Shown: positions 16,501-26,090 of the stretch, piece by piece
Position numbering within the stretch: the stretch's first letter is position 1
Layout of the letters: each line of letters begins with the position of its first letter
Assembly: GCA_019358835.1 (NCBI GenBank)
Contig: JAHHIH010000015.1
Location: 92,943 to 156,942, forward strand
Direction of reading: 5' to 3'
Source: Tildeniella torsiva UHER 1998/13D
Lineage (GTDB): Bacteria; Cyanobacteriota; Cyanobacteriia; Phormidesmidales; Phormidesmidaceae
Length of the DNA: 64,000 nt
The notes under the pieces: model-generated
The model's input: the letters and a program-made list of their open reading frames with translations, nothing else
What the model was told of the DNA's origin: nothing
The model's database searches: none
Translations under genes and position numbers: made by a program

Positions 16501-18356
16501 TCGGCTGTAGTCAAATCAGTCAAATGCCTATTCGCCACCCGTCGCTGTACTATCTATTTCCAATAGCGCAACACGATATTGATGGCGCTAACGGTACCCG
16601 CACCGAGCAGCCTGCCGCCGAAGAGTACATCGCTAATAGCTACGTCAAGTCAGTTAACCCCCCTGACTCTGCTACGGTGATCTTCCGCCGGGTAGGCGCT
16701 GGTAGCGACCCCGTTGTTGATGTCGATAACCTTGCGGCTGTACCCAGCTCAGCTACAGTCACTAGCTGGACTGTGCCTGCTGCTACTACCTCAGGGGCAC
16801 CCAATACAACAGTAGGCAACGCAAACTATATTGACAATCAAGCCCAAGCGTTTAAGATTCTTGGACCTGGCGGTGCTGTTATTCGGGTTCCCTTCTTAGA
16901 TAAGGGCGTCTACAACGGTCGCGAGCAGCTCAATACTCGGGTGTTAGATCTCGACATTGAGGCATTAACCACTCGCAGGGCAATTTCTGGCGGCGACCTC
17001 TGGCTATCGACCAACCCAGACAACCGGGGCGAGGGCGTTGTCTTTGCCTTTAGAGAAGACGCCGTACGCGAAGATGAAATTACTCGGCCAAAGAACTCCT
17101 CGGCAACAGTCACCGCTGACTACTGCCAGACCATCACTGGCTCGGCCCCTAAGCGGTTCAACATAGAAACCCAGGCCAACTGCCGCATGCAGGCTGAGCC
17201 TGGAGCAACTCTCCAAGACCCTCCTCTGACCACTGAATTAATTAGCCTTAAGCCTGTAGACTTTTTTGCTGACCCCCAGCGCCAGCCCCACGGGTTTAGG
17301 TTGCGCACCTTCAGCGGCAACCCAGCCGACTTTAGCGGCACTGGCTTTGCGCGCAGGGTGGGTATGACCCTTGTCACCGACAACACCGTTTACATTCAAG
17401 GAAATTTCAACCCCCACAGCACCACGGGTAGCACTAACAACATTATCGAAGAGTTTACCCAGACCCTTTACGATAAGAACCTGGCTACAGCCTTTGGCTT
17501 GCCGTTCTACAATAGCCGCACTACCCCTAACACCAATACTTTTGCCACACTCACCGCAGATCACTGGCGCCCGGTAGAAATTTTGGCCGATGCCGTTACT
17601 ATTCTCTCTGGCACCTTTAGAGACGGCGCTCTGGAAGATGGCTTTGTGAAGGTTAGACCGGGAAGTGCTGGTGGTGCTGACTCGTCGTACATGAACCAAA
17701 ACCGTCCTACGCTTACTGCTGCACAAACTGGCTGGGTGCGCGAGAGTACGGCTACAGGCGCTCCAGTATGGATTGACCGCAACGGCACCTACTACCGCAA
17801 TAATGCTAGTTCCCCCGCGATTCAGCCGTTTTATAGCCTCTATAACAGCGACAGTACGTGGACAGGTTTTAATACTTCCTCTAGTGACAGACACCGCAAC
17901 CTCCAGAGTGCTTCTACGACATTCGTCAATGCCACCGTTGTAAGCGGGCTAGTGCCCCAACGGTACCAGCAGGGTTATGGCGGTCTCCATAACTTCCCCC
18001 GCTTTTTAGAGGACTGGGATACGGTTGATTTACACGTTGCTGGGTCACTGATTCAGCTCAACTTCTCAACCAATGCCACGGGGCCCTTTGAACCCGATGC
18101 TTGGCAACCCACCCAAGATCCTGTGGCTGATGAAAATCTTGGCTATTATCGGCCTCCTAACCGTCGCTGGGGCTACGATGTGGCTCTGCTCTACGTGCCT
18201 CCGGCACCCGCTGCCCGACGCTTTGTCAACATTGGTGCCCCCCGCAGCGAGTACTACCGCGAGTTGCCGTCCGACGACCCGTACATTGTCAACCTGCGCT
18301 GCGCAGCAAATGCTTCTGGTACAAGGCTAATGCCTAATCTCTGTACAAAAGCCTAG
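13518..18356 (+). CDS. hpsA: Hormogonium polysaccharide biosynthesis protein HpsA
   Basis: 1612 residues, the expected size for HpsA. A pilin-like N-terminal membrane anchor (SGFVLPTTVLLVLMVVLTA, about 40-58) follows a basic leader. Unlike classical prepilins it lacks Glu at position +5 after the Gly-Phe junction. The rest is a large Asn/Thr/Gly-rich extracytoplasmic region containing FNWNGAMHTDGNFF (shared with other HpsA proteins) and scattered Cys. In Nostoc punctiforme, hps genes are needed for slime secretion and gliding of hormogonia. Three pseudopilin genes follow in the same direction with 25-60 bp gaps, forming an operon. Confident family call; the molecular role of HpsA is not known. 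Confidence 0.92.
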   Translation: MSRHLLRQALRLPQAAIKRLVTGLLQLVLLANRPARLARSGFVLPTTVLLVLMVVLTATALTYRSFTRSDMAISQREQQVISNAATPAVDRAKAKIEFLFQTDNRFPSGVPASDILADLMLVTNTYAGYTGRVTRLPGANDPYTLPDETRVSINGDNVLDNAWSFNTDINGDGTVSANEIVVYSILVDDAGPQAAVTRRIDGPVNQAKADALVTRTGPLATTEASATCAGALAEGGWQVVQQGNNSTLQKNFQVNAFVANLNDANRTFETLEFQQARTAARANKWGAWFRYDLDVSPGPEFNWNGAMHTDGNFFTFTGSDGYRAHMVSSHNSCLYSQEASEISLSEVDLNGNGANPREVVDGKQEFQGQAVRGTMRFDDTTSGSPSVIHVWNGAGVAAKINLTLGNTNDSVRTSGSNNNVRPSDVAMNPLALFTRDVTEHINPGAWQHDPTWDNGAADGFKTRGRIINDEVARPFVDDFYRADNRWGPKPRYDSRDTTLDVTNNAATIGDRINGLGRLTDETNGLDGYWERQAVATGMRLVVGQRLELGNANGWNSSPIAGSTWDTASTQGDPLYPAKLKPYTSPTNTTAINTRFGLAHEYLQRKSLRDNLAAVQGMAVYHYQINSGAFPAACMATTAHPGTAQTILNSRTFTNYPTATTRLRADFLTGTGTNGWEFKFPAAYDTEGEFASAIASGQPLGSALRNLAYFAGDPKGGAPSFKPVQDGDVHPAPYLSMWGDFSPLRRVFAEYLDAATPVSYANLSPADKATLHSAACTVSLLAYNIQSDYLEARALSSGDRNIRFQNVGSQLRNFLLRTNNYMVGPNDPIISGSGRRVSEFFALLGKTRAWVDNNIDSSVCQNGATDIAGYQENCDFGEYFAEYSLNDWITILNNLPSVTATDVTNITTLVNQVNYLTSTIRDRELGFRAGFPQASLGPNGTPANFVARDPNGYTSNPISLASFDAKFLLRCDPNLFSPTVAQGGGGTDDVAVFGYIGCSQISQMPIRHPSLYYLFPIAQHDIDGANGTRTEQPAAEEYIANSYVKSVNPPDSATVIFRRVGAGSDPVVDVDNLAAVPSSATVTSWTVPAATTSGAPNTTVGNANYIDNQAQAFKILGPGGAVIRVPFLDKGVYNGREQLNTRVLDLDIEALTTRRAISGGDLWLSTNPDNRGEGVVFAFREDAVREDEITRPKNSSATVTADYCQTITGSAPKRFNIETQANCRMQAEPGATLQDPPLTTELISLKPVDFFADPQRQPHGFRLRTFSGNPADFSGTGFARRVGMTLVTDNTVYIQGNFNPHSTTGSTNNIIEEFTQTLYDKNLATAFGLPFYNSRTTPNTNTFATLTADHWRPVEILADAVTILSGTFRDGALEDGFVKVRPGSAGGADSSYMNQNRPTLTAAQTGWVRESTATGAPVWIDRNGTYYRNNASSPAIQPFYSLYNSDSTWTGFNTSSSDRHRNLQSASTTFVNATVVSGLVPQRYQQGYGGLHNFPRFLEDWDTVDLHVAGSLIQLNFSTNATGPFEPDAWQPTQDPVADENLGYYRPPNRRWGYDVALLYVPPAPAARRFVNIGAPRSEYYRELPSDDPYIVNLRCAANASGTRLMPNLCTKA

Positions 18357-18399
18357 CTAAAAACTGCACTCGCACTGTGATACCAGGAGGCCACAAACC

Positions 18400-19086
18400 G
18401 TGATTACAAATCGACTCAAACGCTATCTTTACTGGGCTGGGGAGGGCTCCCCAGCTCAGAGGCAGCAGGGTTTAACTCTGATCGAATGTCTAGTCGCGAT
18501 TATTATTGTGGGTCTCGTCAGCAGCGCCATTGCGCCTGCCCTCATTATCTCGGTAGCCACTCGGGTGCAGAGCCAAAAGGCTGAGCAGGCTCTAGAGCTA
18601 GCTCAATCTGAAATTGATCGGGTGCGCCTACTCGTCGAGCGCTCTGAGGCCAATACTGGTAATCTGCCACCCTCTACGGCCATCACAGGTGCTAACCCAG
18701 ACAGCAGGGTGGCCGAGGTGGCAGGGCCAACCTACGGTGCCCCCGTGGCTGCTCCCACTACGGCCTTTCAGACCCGCGCCGCTACCCTCAATGGCAACCA
18801 GTTTGCAGTGCAGGTCTATCGTACGCCGGGTCGATTTGTCGGCAGTGTGCCCGTTACCTTTGGCATGGGCGTGCGAGTCTATGACTACGATGCCGTGCTG
18901 ACAGGCAGCGGTAACTTATCTAAAGACCCGGCTGCTCTGCGCATGGTCAATGGTGTAGGGCAGCGGGGCCAGCGCCCTTTGGTTGCTCTTTACACCAATG
19001 TCTCAGTAGGGGAGGGCGGTACTTCGCTGTGTCAATACATTCAGCATCTCAATGCTACGGCTTCGGTGCCCACCGGCTGTAACTAA
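18400..19086 (+). CDS. hpsB: Pseudopilin HpsB
   Basis: 228 residues from GTG with a perfect AGGAGG 9 nt upstream. The type IV prepilin signal QQGLTLIECLVAIIIVGLVS (about 25-44) has the Gly/Leu cleavage site and Glu+5. The helix is followed by QKAEQALELAQSEIDRVRLL, as in HpsB homologues. The C-terminal domain contains a Cys pair (CQYIQ, TGCN). It is the second gene of the hps operon. It is probably processed by PilD and placed in the inner membrane or a pseudopilus serving polysaccharide export. Confidence 0.88.
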   Translation: MITNRLKRYLYWAGEGSPAQRQQGLTLIECLVAIIIVGLVSSAIAPALIISVATRVQSQKAEQALELAQSEIDRVRLLVERSEANTGNLPPSTAITGANPDSRVAEVAGPTYGAPVAAPTTAFQTRAATLNGNQFAVQVYRTPGRFVGSVPVTFGMGVRVYDYDAVLTGSGNLSKDPAALRMVNGVGQRGQRPLVALYTNVSVGEGGTSLCQYIQHLNATASVPTGCN

Positions 19087-19127
19087 CTGTGCGGTCTACG
19101 ATTATCATCTCTTGAGGGTGACACCCC

Positions 19128-20102
19128 ATGGCTAATAAAGCCGATATGAATTTTATGCTGGCCTGGCTGCTACGGGCTAAACCAACTAGCAGACGGGGCT
19201 TTACCCTGGTTGAACTGCTGGTCGCGATCGTGGTTGGGTCGCTCATCGTTGGCACCATGCTGTATTTGGTGGTTGAGATGCTGAGAATCAACCGCCGCGA
19301 AGAAATACTTACCCAAACTCAGCAGGACATGCGTCGTGCCATCGACTACATTACTCGCGATGCGGGTGAAGCCGTCTATATCTACTCCAGCCCTGCTGCG
19401 GTGCTTACTCAGATCAATGGGTTTCCCACTGGCGGTGAAGTGCCAGTGCTGGCCTTTTGGCGGCTAGACCCGCTAGACCCAAATAATGCTAACGTGCGCA
19501 CCTTTTTTAACAGCACGTGTTCCTCAGCGTTTTCGGGGGCAAAACTTAATGAGTGCAATACCTTAAGACTTCGCCAGGGCTACTATACTCTTGTGGTCTA
19601 TGCCCAGCAACAAAATACTGGCAGTGACATCTGGGGTGGCAAGTCTAGAATCGTGCGCTACGAGCTGCCCAAATACACGGCCACTGGGCTAGCTACCTTG
19701 ACCATCACACCTGGTTATGCAGAACCGACAGGTGGTACCAATACCTTTGCAAATTGGACTAAGGGAACAGGAACTACCCCCCGAAACCTGTCGGTGCTTA
19801 CCGATTTTGTAGACAATAATGATACAGGCCAAGATACTACTGGTCTCTGCCCAGCGGGTTATCTACAAACTCCAGCCAATGCCAATAATTTCTATGCTTG
19901 TGTGCTAGAAGACACCACACAGGTTAACCCTGATGATGCGAATTTAACTGTTGGCAGCAACCAAACCCTAATTGTGTTTTTACGAGGCAATACTGCTACT
20001 GAAAACTCGGCTCTTGGGGCGTTTTCCCAGGCCGGGCGCTTGCCTACGTTGAGGTCTGAAGTGCTGATTCGGGGCGTTTTAGATAAGCAGCCTGGATTGT
20101 AG
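19128..20102 (+). CDS. hpsC: Pseudopilin HpsC
   Basis: 324 residues; ATG 9 nt after GAGGG. Prepilin motif RRGFTLVELLVAIVVGSLIV (about 23-42) with Glu+5 preserved. Then EILTQTQQDMRRAIDYITRD, the PilW/GspJ-like segment expected of HpsC. The C-terminal domain has Cys residues in TCSSAF, LNECNT, GLCPAG and YACVLE, probably disulfide-forming outside the cytoplasm. Third gene of the hps operon. Its role is inferred from the Nostoc hps locus, where deletion of the pseudopilin genes impairs gliding. Confidence 0.88.
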   Translation: MANKADMNFMLAWLLRAKPTSRRGFTLVELLVAIVVGSLIVGTMLYLVVEMLRINRREEILTQTQQDMRRAIDYITRDAGEAVYIYSSPAAVLTQINGFPTGGEVPVLAFWRLDPLDPNNANVRTFFNSTCSSAFSGAKLNECNTLRLRQGYYTLVVYAQQQNTGSDIWGGKSRIVRYELPKYTATGLATLTITPGYAEPTGGTNTFANWTKGTGTTPRNLSVLTDFVDNNDTGQDTTGLCPAGYLQTPANANNFYACVLEDTTQVNPDDANLTVGSNQTLIVFLRGNTATENSALGAFSQAGRLPTLRSEVLIRGVLDKQPGL

Positions 20103-20160
20103 TTGGTACGGTGCAGTTCAAAGTTAGTTTGAGTTGAGTTGTTTTACTTTGGTAGCTGCT

Positions 20161-20742
20161 ATGAAACGCCTGCACATACTAGCCAAACAGCCTGAGGCGG
20201 GGTTTACCCTCATTGAGCTGCTGGTGGTGATTGTTATTGCTGCGGTACTCGCTGGCATTGCGGCACCGAGCTGGTTTGCCTTTTCAAGCCGCCAGAGGGC
20301 GATCGCAGTCCGCAGTGATGTTATCCAAGCGGTTAGAAACGCTCAACAAGATGCCATCCAGCTGCGGCAGGCTAGACGGATAGAGGTCGTTACAACTGCG
20401 GCCAACCCCACCCTGAGAATTGGCTCGTTAGACTTTAGTACCGGCACCGCAGTATTTAGCGGCAGAGAACAGGTGCTGGGCGGTACAGCTAATAGCACTG
20501 GCCAAATCACGGTTGAAGCATATACTGTGCTGCCCAATGGAAGTAAAAAGACCCCAGCGGTCAATAGCATCACCTTTAATCACCAGGGCCTCCCTATCGA
20601 ACGAGACAATCTACCCTTTGTTATCAATATTAAAGGCGGGCCGGGCACTATCCAGCAGTGCGTGATCGTGGCAAACCTGCTGGGCAGTCTGAAGACCGCC
20701 AACAGCACAGAGTGCGACAATCCTAGGGTCGGCCTCAACTAG
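20161..20742 (+). CDS. GspH/FimT-type pseudopilin, probably HpsD
   Basis: 193 residues from ATG MKRLHILAK; a TTG nine codons upstream is less likely. Classical prepilin signal EAGFTLIELLVVIVIAAVLA (about 12-31). The next part, WFAFSSRQRAIAVRSDVIQA, is typical of GspH/FimT minor pseudopilins. The C-terminal domain holds two Cys (IQQCVIV, STECDN). Fourth and last gene of the hps cluster; it sits where hpsD lies in Nostoc, so HpsD is likely but not certain. The glycosyltransferase genes that follow in Nostoc are not here. Confidence 0.85.
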   Translation: MKRLHILAKQPEAGFTLIELLVVIVIAAVLAGIAAPSWFAFSSRQRAIAVRSDVIQAVRNAQQDAIQLRQARRIEVVTTAANPTLRIGSLDFSTGTAVFSGREQVLGGTANSTGQITVEAYTVLPNGSKKTPAVNSITFNHQGLPIERDNLPFVINIKGGPGTIQQCVIVANLLGSLKTANSTECDNPRVGLN

Positions 20743-20852
20743 CTAAAAACCCGTCTTGGGATAACTGCCCTTGGGCCATCTTGTGTTTGCTTGCCCGCTC
20801 CCGTCTGACCCCCATTTTGTGATAAAAACAGTGGGCGTGTTTTGCGAGCTAA

Positions 20853-21623
<771 letters not shown>

Positions 21624-21663
21624 ATAGAGAGTTTTGTTCGCGAAGCGTCTCCAAAGGAGAAAT

Positions 21664-21701
21664 GTTGAGTTTTGAATTGCCACCCAAATTCAAAACTCAA
21701 C
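21664..21701. terminator. Strong hairpin between convergent fabG and DUF3611 gene
   Basis: 15-bp perfect stem GTTGAGTTTTGAATT / AATTCAAAACTCAAC with an 8-nt loop. The AT-rich arms use the same TTTTGAATT vocabulary as intergenic sequences at 24983 and 28218-28280, so this may also be a dispersed repeat. Confidence 0.6.
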
Positions 21702-21725
21702 CCTAAGAACTCAAAACTTAAGGAC

Positions 21726-22310
21726 TTACGCTCGATTTACGGTTCTTAGTAGCCATAGGGTGGCAGACAGCGAGACAAAGTGGGCCAGTAAGGTATTGGT
21801 GTTGGCCTGCACCACAAAAATATCGAAGGCTTCGACGTACTGGCTGACGTTGCCGGGCACAAACACCGTGCCCCCCTGCGGCTGGGCCAGGGCCTTGCCC
21901 AACAGCGAACCAATTAATGCCTGGCTGCCAAATAAAGTAATGAGCATGCCAACCATGCTGACCACGGTGCCCAGCCGCAAGGCCTGGAGTGCATCTTTGG
22001 GGCTAGGGCGCTTGGCAATGTCGCGGCTGCGCAATCGTCGCCCTAGCTGCGTGTAGCGAAAGGCCCAAAAGGCGCTGAGGTAGACCGCCACCAACCCTAG
22101 GGCGGCGAACAGCAGCCCCACGCCCGTGCCAGGATTTGTGCCTCCCGTACCCGATCGCGCCCCCAAATTAACCAGGGCAAACATCAGCACCAGACTGGAG
22201 ATTGCCGCTAATACGATCTGTACCCAAAAGCTGATCCAGCCCACTATGCGAAAGGAGCCTGAGATGCGCCGTACGGCGGGGGGTAGGGTGTAGTCGAAGT
22301 CTGTAGTCAT
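21726..22310 (-). CDS. DUF3611 membrane protein (Tic21/PIC1 homologue)
   Basis: 194 residues from MTTDFDYTLPPAVRR, with AGGT just upstream; the 36-codon extension beyond it overlaps the divergent tldD leader. Four membrane helices: about 20-42, 60-82, 115-135 and a C-terminal one near 170-190. The segment RRISGSFRIVGWISFWVQIV and the order of helices fit the DUF3611 family, whose plant member PIC1/Tic21 sits in the chloroplast inner envelope and has been linked to iron or protein import. In cyanobacteria it is a cytoplasmic or thylakoid membrane protein of unsettled role. Confidence 0.82.
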   Translation of the reverse strand: MTTDFDYTLPPAVRRISGSFRIVGWISFWVQIVLAAISSLVLMFALVNLGARSGTGGTNPGTGVGLLFAALGLVAVYLSAFWAFRYTQLGRRLRSRDIAKRPSPKDALQALRLGTVVSMVGMLITLFGSQALIGSLLGKALAQPQGGTVFVPGNVSQYVEAFDIFVVQANTNTLLAHFVSLSATLWLLRTVNRA

Positions 22311-22393
22311 ACCTGTGATTTTAGCCTGTGATCTCAACCTGGGGTCAGGGTCTTCTGAATGATACATTTGAGGAATGGTCTGGGGGTATGGGT

Positions 22394-23803
22394 ATGGCAG
22401 AAGCGATTGACCAGGCAAAGGCCCGTGTGCAGGAACTATGCGATCGCTGGGGGCCGCGCGTAGACTACCTGGCTATTCGCCTAGAGCAGTCGGAGGGCAC
22501 CGATATTTTCTTACGGGGCGGCCAGGCGGAGACCCTCAGCGAGGCGATCGCGATCGGAGGGCATGTGCGGGCCTGCTATCGGGGTGGCTGGGGCTTTGCG
22601 AGTTTCAATGATCTGGAGAGCCTAGTGCCCTCTGTGGAAGCTGCCGTCGCCGCCGCTCGCCTGGTTGGCCATGACGAAACTCTGCTGGCCCCCGTGGCAC
22701 CGGTGCAAATTACCCGCCACTTGCCCCTGACGGGCACCGACCCCCGCCAAATCTCCCTGGCCCGCAAAAAGGCCCTGTGCAGCCACTACGCTGACCTGCT
22801 CCAGAGTATAGACAACCGGATTGCTACTACCTCAGTGCGCTACAACGATGTGGCTCAGCGGGTGCTGCTGGCCACCTCCGAAGGCACCCTGATCGATCAA
22901 GCCTGGTCGGATATGGAAATGCGGTTTGCCGCCACCGCCCGCGACGGCGACACCGTCCAGACCGGGCGCGAAACCACCGGCTCGCGTAAAGCCTACGAGG
23001 ATCTAGAAAACCTGAATGACCAGGTGATGGGGGCGGCCCAGCGGGCCGTGGCGGCGCTAGATCTGCCTCCCGTGCGAGGAGGATCCTATGACGTAGTGAT
23101 CGACCCCATTTTGACCGGGCTGTTTGTGCATGAGGCCTTTGGCCACCTATCGGAGGCTGACATGGCCTACGAAAACCCCGACCTGCTAGAGTCAATGAGC
23201 TTAGGCCGCCGGTTCGGCCCCGACAACCTACAAATTTTTGATGGGGCGGCACCCCAGGGCCACCGAGGCAGCTATTTCTATGACGACGAGGGCACCCCTG
23301 CCACTACTACTCAGCTGATTGAGAATGGCGTCTTGGTGGGGCGGCTGCACTCCCGCGAAACGGCTGGCAAACTGGGGGAACAGCCCACGGGCAATGCCCG
23401 CTGCCTCAACTATCATTACTCGCCCCTGGTGCGCATGACCAACACCTGGATTGAGCGGGGCACTACCCCCGTTGACGACATGTTCGCTGACATCAAAGAA
23501 GGGGTCTATGCCCGCAACTGGCTAGAGGGCATGACCAATGGCGAAATGTTTACTTTTACTGCCGGGGAAGCCTGGATGATTCGCAACGGCAAGCTGGCGG
23601 AACCCGTGCGCGATGTCACCCTGTCGGGCAATGTGTTTCGCACCCTGGCCGATATTGAAGCGATCGGCGACGATTTCTACTGGGATGAGTCGGGGGGCTG
23701 CGGCAAGGGCGGGCAGAATGGGCTGCCCGTAGGCTGTGGCGGCCCCAGCCTACGCATCCGCAAGGTGGTGGTGGGGGGCGAGGCCGAAGCCGGGTATGAG
23801 TGA
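22394..23803 (+). CDS. tldD: TldD family metalloprotease
   Basis: About 469 residues from MAEAIDQAKAR; GGGGGT precedes it and a second ATG lies two codons earlier. The zinc motif is in GLFVHEAFGHLSEADM (HExxxH), followed by the glycine-rich GHRGSYFYDDEG and C-terminal NGEMFTFTAGEAWMIRNGKL. TldD normally forms a heterodimer with TldE/PmbA that degrades unfolded peptides; the partner gene is not in this window. The last 8 bp overlap the Uma2-family gene, implying co-transcription. Confidence 0.92.
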   Translation: MAEAIDQAKARVQELCDRWGPRVDYLAIRLEQSEGTDIFLRGGQAETLSEAIAIGGHVRACYRGGWGFASFNDLESLVPSVEAAVAAARLVGHDETLLAPVAPVQITRHLPLTGTDPRQISLARKKALCSHYADLLQSIDNRIATTSVRYNDVAQRVLLATSEGTLIDQAWSDMEMRFAATARDGDTVQTGRETTGSRKAYEDLENLNDQVMGAAQRAVAALDLPPVRGGSYDVVIDPILTGLFVHEAFGHLSEADMAYENPDLLESMSLGRRFGPDNLQIFDGAAPQGHRGSYFYDDEGTPATTTQLIENGVLVGRLHSRETAGKLGEQPTGNARCLNYHYSPLVRMTNTWIERGTTPVDDMFADIKEGVYARNWLEGMTNGEMFTFTAGEAWMIRNGKLAEPVRDVTLSGNVFRTLADIEAIGDDFYWDESGGCGKGGQNGLPVGCGGPSLRIRKVVVGGEAEAGYE

Positions 23804-24320
23804 TAGTTCCGTAAACCAGGGGCGCATCTTACGCAATCTGATGCGCCTGATGGATGTTACCTGCGGCCACAGCCTCTACGAAGTGCTGCCCCGAGTACAG
23901 ATCTGGCTACCAGAGCAGGGTGTGGGAGTTTCCCCTGACCTGGTGGTGGTGGCTGGCGAATCCCTGCTCCACGACGGTCAGGAAGACAAATTGCTCAACC
24001 CCTGCGTCATCTTCGAAATTTTGTCAGGCCCTACCGCCAGCTACAAACCGGAGGCCGCTACTCTGGACGATAGTCAACGACTGGCCAAAGGCCAACGCGG
24101 CGGCATGTTTCGCCACTGCCGGGCGATTCCTTACCTACAGGCCTACGTGTTTGTGCATCAAACCGAGGCCCGGGTAGAGCAGTTTTACCGGGCGGAGGAG
24201 CATCTGTGGGGCATGACGGCCCAGAGTGGGCTCGACTCGGTGGTAGAACTGGCGATTACCGATGCCCGCCTGCCCATGATGGATATCTATGAGCGGGTAG
24301 ATTTTAGCCTGCTGGTCTAG
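23796..24320 (+). CDS. Uma2 family (DUF820) putative endonuclease
   Basis: 174 residues. The ATG overlaps the end of tldD by 8 bp. The fold is a PD-(D/E)xK-like restriction-type core: VSPDLVVVAG, then NPCVIFEILSGPTASY (the E..S pattern of Uma2 proteins), and IPYLQAYVFVHQTEARVEQF. Uma2 proteins are greatly expanded in cyanobacteria and mostly uncharacterised. The usual catalytic pattern D-(x)n-E-x-[LV] is recognisable. The function here is unknown; coupling to tldD is probably incidental. Confidence 0.85.
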   Translation: MSDSSVNQGRILRNLMRLMDVTCGHSLYEVLPRVQIWLPEQGVGVSPDLVVVAGESLLHDGQEDKLLNPCVIFEILSGPTASYKPEAATLDDSQRLAKGQRGGMFRHCRAIPYLQAYVFVHQTEARVEQFYRAEEHLWGMTAQSGLDSVVELAITDARLPMMDIYERVDFSLLV

Positions 24321-24333
24321 GGGGCCTGTTGCT

Positions 24334-24969
24334 TCAGGGGGATAGGCGGGCAATCGCCCACTCATCCTCTTTCCAGCTGTACAAAAAGCGATCGTGGAGG
24401 CGGCTGGGCCGTCCCTGCCAAAACTCAAAGCTAGTGGGCTTTACCCGGTAGCCCCCCCAAAAGTCGGGCAGGGGCACTTCCTGGTGGAGAAATTTTTCCT
24501 TCATTTTCTCAAACTGTATCTCTAGCAGCTGTCGCGAGGAGACAACACTGCTCTGCTGCGATACCCAGGCCCCGAGCTGGCTGCCTCGGGGGCGCGACGA
24601 AAAGTAGCGCAGTGACTCCGCCGCCGAGATTTTGCTGGCGGTGCCTGCGATCGCCAACTGCCGCTCTAATGGGTACCAGGGAAACAGCATCGAAACCTGG
24701 GCATTCTCGGCCATATGCTGGGCCTTGCGACTGCCGTAATTGGTAAAGAAGACAAAGCCGTCGCGATCGAAATACTTGAGCAGCACCGTGCGCTGGTAGG
24801 GCGCCCCCGCCGAAGACACTGTAGACAGCACCAGCGCGTTGGGCTCCAGTAGCTCAGCCTCGCGGGCCTGCTGAAACCACAGCTCAAACTGAGCAAAGGG
24901 GTCAGGATCGAGATCGGTCAGGTCTAATCCCCGCTGGCTGTAGTCGCGGCGCAGTTCACCAATATCCAT
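24334..24969 (-). CDS. pdxH: Pyridoxamine 5'-phosphate oxidase
   Basis: 211 residues, the normal length. The FMN enzyme oxidises pyridoxine or pyridoxamine phosphate to pyridoxal phosphate. Signatures: NALVLSTVSSAGAPYQRTVL, DGFVFFTNYGSRKAQHMAEN, SMLFPWYPLERQLAIAGTA, SRPRGSQLGAWVSQQSSVV, and the C-terminal EFWQGRPSRLHDRFLY with substrate-binding Arg and His. The gene is convergent with the Uma2 gene and read in the same direction as the epimerase upstream of it. Confidence 0.96.
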   Translation of the reverse strand: MDIGELRRDYSQRGLDLTDLDPDPFAQFELWFQQAREAELLEPNALVLSTVSSAGAPYQRTVLLKYFDRDGFVFFTNYGSRKAQHMAENAQVSMLFPWYPLERQLAIAGTASKISAAESLRYFSSRPRGSQLGAWVSQQSSVVSSRQLLEIQFEKMKEKFLHQEVPLPDFWGGYRVKPTSFEFWQGRPSRLHDRFLYSWKEDEWAIARLSP

Positions 24970-25004
24970 GGCGTGGTTGGGATTTTGAATTTTGAATTTC
25001 TGAC

Positions 25005-25925
25005 TTAAACAATTTCGTCCAGGGCATCTTTGACCTTGGCGTAGTGATAGGTAAACCCACTGGCTTCAGTGCGCTTGGGCAACACCTGCTGTCCTTCTAA
25101 TACCACCTGAGCCCCGTCGCCCAAAATGGTTTCGAGCACAAAGTCAGGCACCGGTAGCCAGGAGGGACGGTTGAGCACCTTACCCAGGGTCTTGCAAAAC
25201 TCGGCCATGCGTACCGGGTTGGGGGCGGTCGCGTTGTAAACGCCCTCCATCTGTGAGTCGTTGAGGGCCTGCACGATCAGGTTCACTAAGTCGTCGCGGT
25301 GAATCCACGAGAACCACTGGTGGCCGCTGCCGATTGGCCCCCCGGCAAACATGCGAAAGGGGGTCAGCATTTTAGCCACGGCCCCGCCCATGCCCAGCAC
25401 AATACCAAAGCGCAAAATCACCAGGCGGGTACCGTAGTCTTTGACTGACTGGGCCGCCCCTTCCCAGGCCTGGCACACCTGGGAGAGAAAGTCGTCTGCG
25501 ATGGGGGTGCTGGTTTCGTCAAAGGTGGCGCTGTCGCTGGTGCCGTAGTAGCCAATGGCCGAAGCGTTTACCCACACCGTCGGTTTAGGATCGGCCTTAG
25601 CCAGAGCCTCGACTAGCTTTTCGGTGCCTACCTTGCGACTGTCTAGAATGGCCTGCTTGTGCTCATCGCTCCAGCGCTCTGAGATGGGTGCCCCGGCCAG
25701 GTTGACCACCCCATCGCAGCCGGAGAGCACCCCTGTTTGCCAAGTGCCCGACTCTAGCGGGCTATAGCCCACCACCGCCACCTTGGGAAAAGCGTTTTCA
25801 GGAAATACCCGGCGGCCATGGTCAACGCTGCGGGTGAGCACCACCACGGTGTGGCCATCGGCCTGGAGCCGTTCTACCAGGCGGCTGCCAACAAAACCCG
25901 TGGCTCCAGTAATTGCAATTTTCAT
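25005..25925 (-). CDS. TIGR01777 family NAD(P)-dependent epimerase/oxidoreductase
   Basis: 306 residues from MKIAITGATGFVGSRL; the 20 upstream codons are not protein-like. Extended SDR fold: TGATGFVG nucleotide loop, GVVNLAGAPISERWSDEHK (family hallmark), NASAIGYYG with Tyr, and a C-terminal DUF1731 segment (LGDGAQVVLEGQQVLPKR). Members are related to plant GC1/SulA-like proteins implicated in chloroplast division; the reaction is unknown. The gene has no signal peptide. Confidence 0.9.
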   Translation of the reverse strand: MKIAITGATGFVGSRLVERLQADGHTVVVLTRSVDHGRRVFPENAFPKVAVVGYSPLESGTWQTGVLSGCDGVVNLAGAPISERWSDEHKQAILDSRKVGTEKLVEALAKADPKPTVWVNASAIGYYGTSDSATFDETSTPIADDFLSQVCQAWEGAAQSVKDYGTRLVILRFGIVLGMGGAVAKMLTPFRMFAGGPIGSGHQWFSWIHRDDLVNLIVQALNDSQMEGVYNATAPNPVRMAEFCKTLGKVLNRPSWLPVPDFVLETILGDGAQVVLEGQQVLPKRTEASGFTYHYAKVKDALDEIV

Positions 25926-26090
25926 GGGCACCTGATTCTGGGTAACGATAGGTCTGGCTCGCTGGCTCGGGGCGCAAACGGGCATTGCTGCCCAAAGCTG
26001 AACAGGCGTAGGCTTGCCGTTGCCTGCGGCTCAGTCTGACAACAGCATCCGGTCGGTCACTGCATGCCCTGCCCTAAAAGCGGGCTTGGT

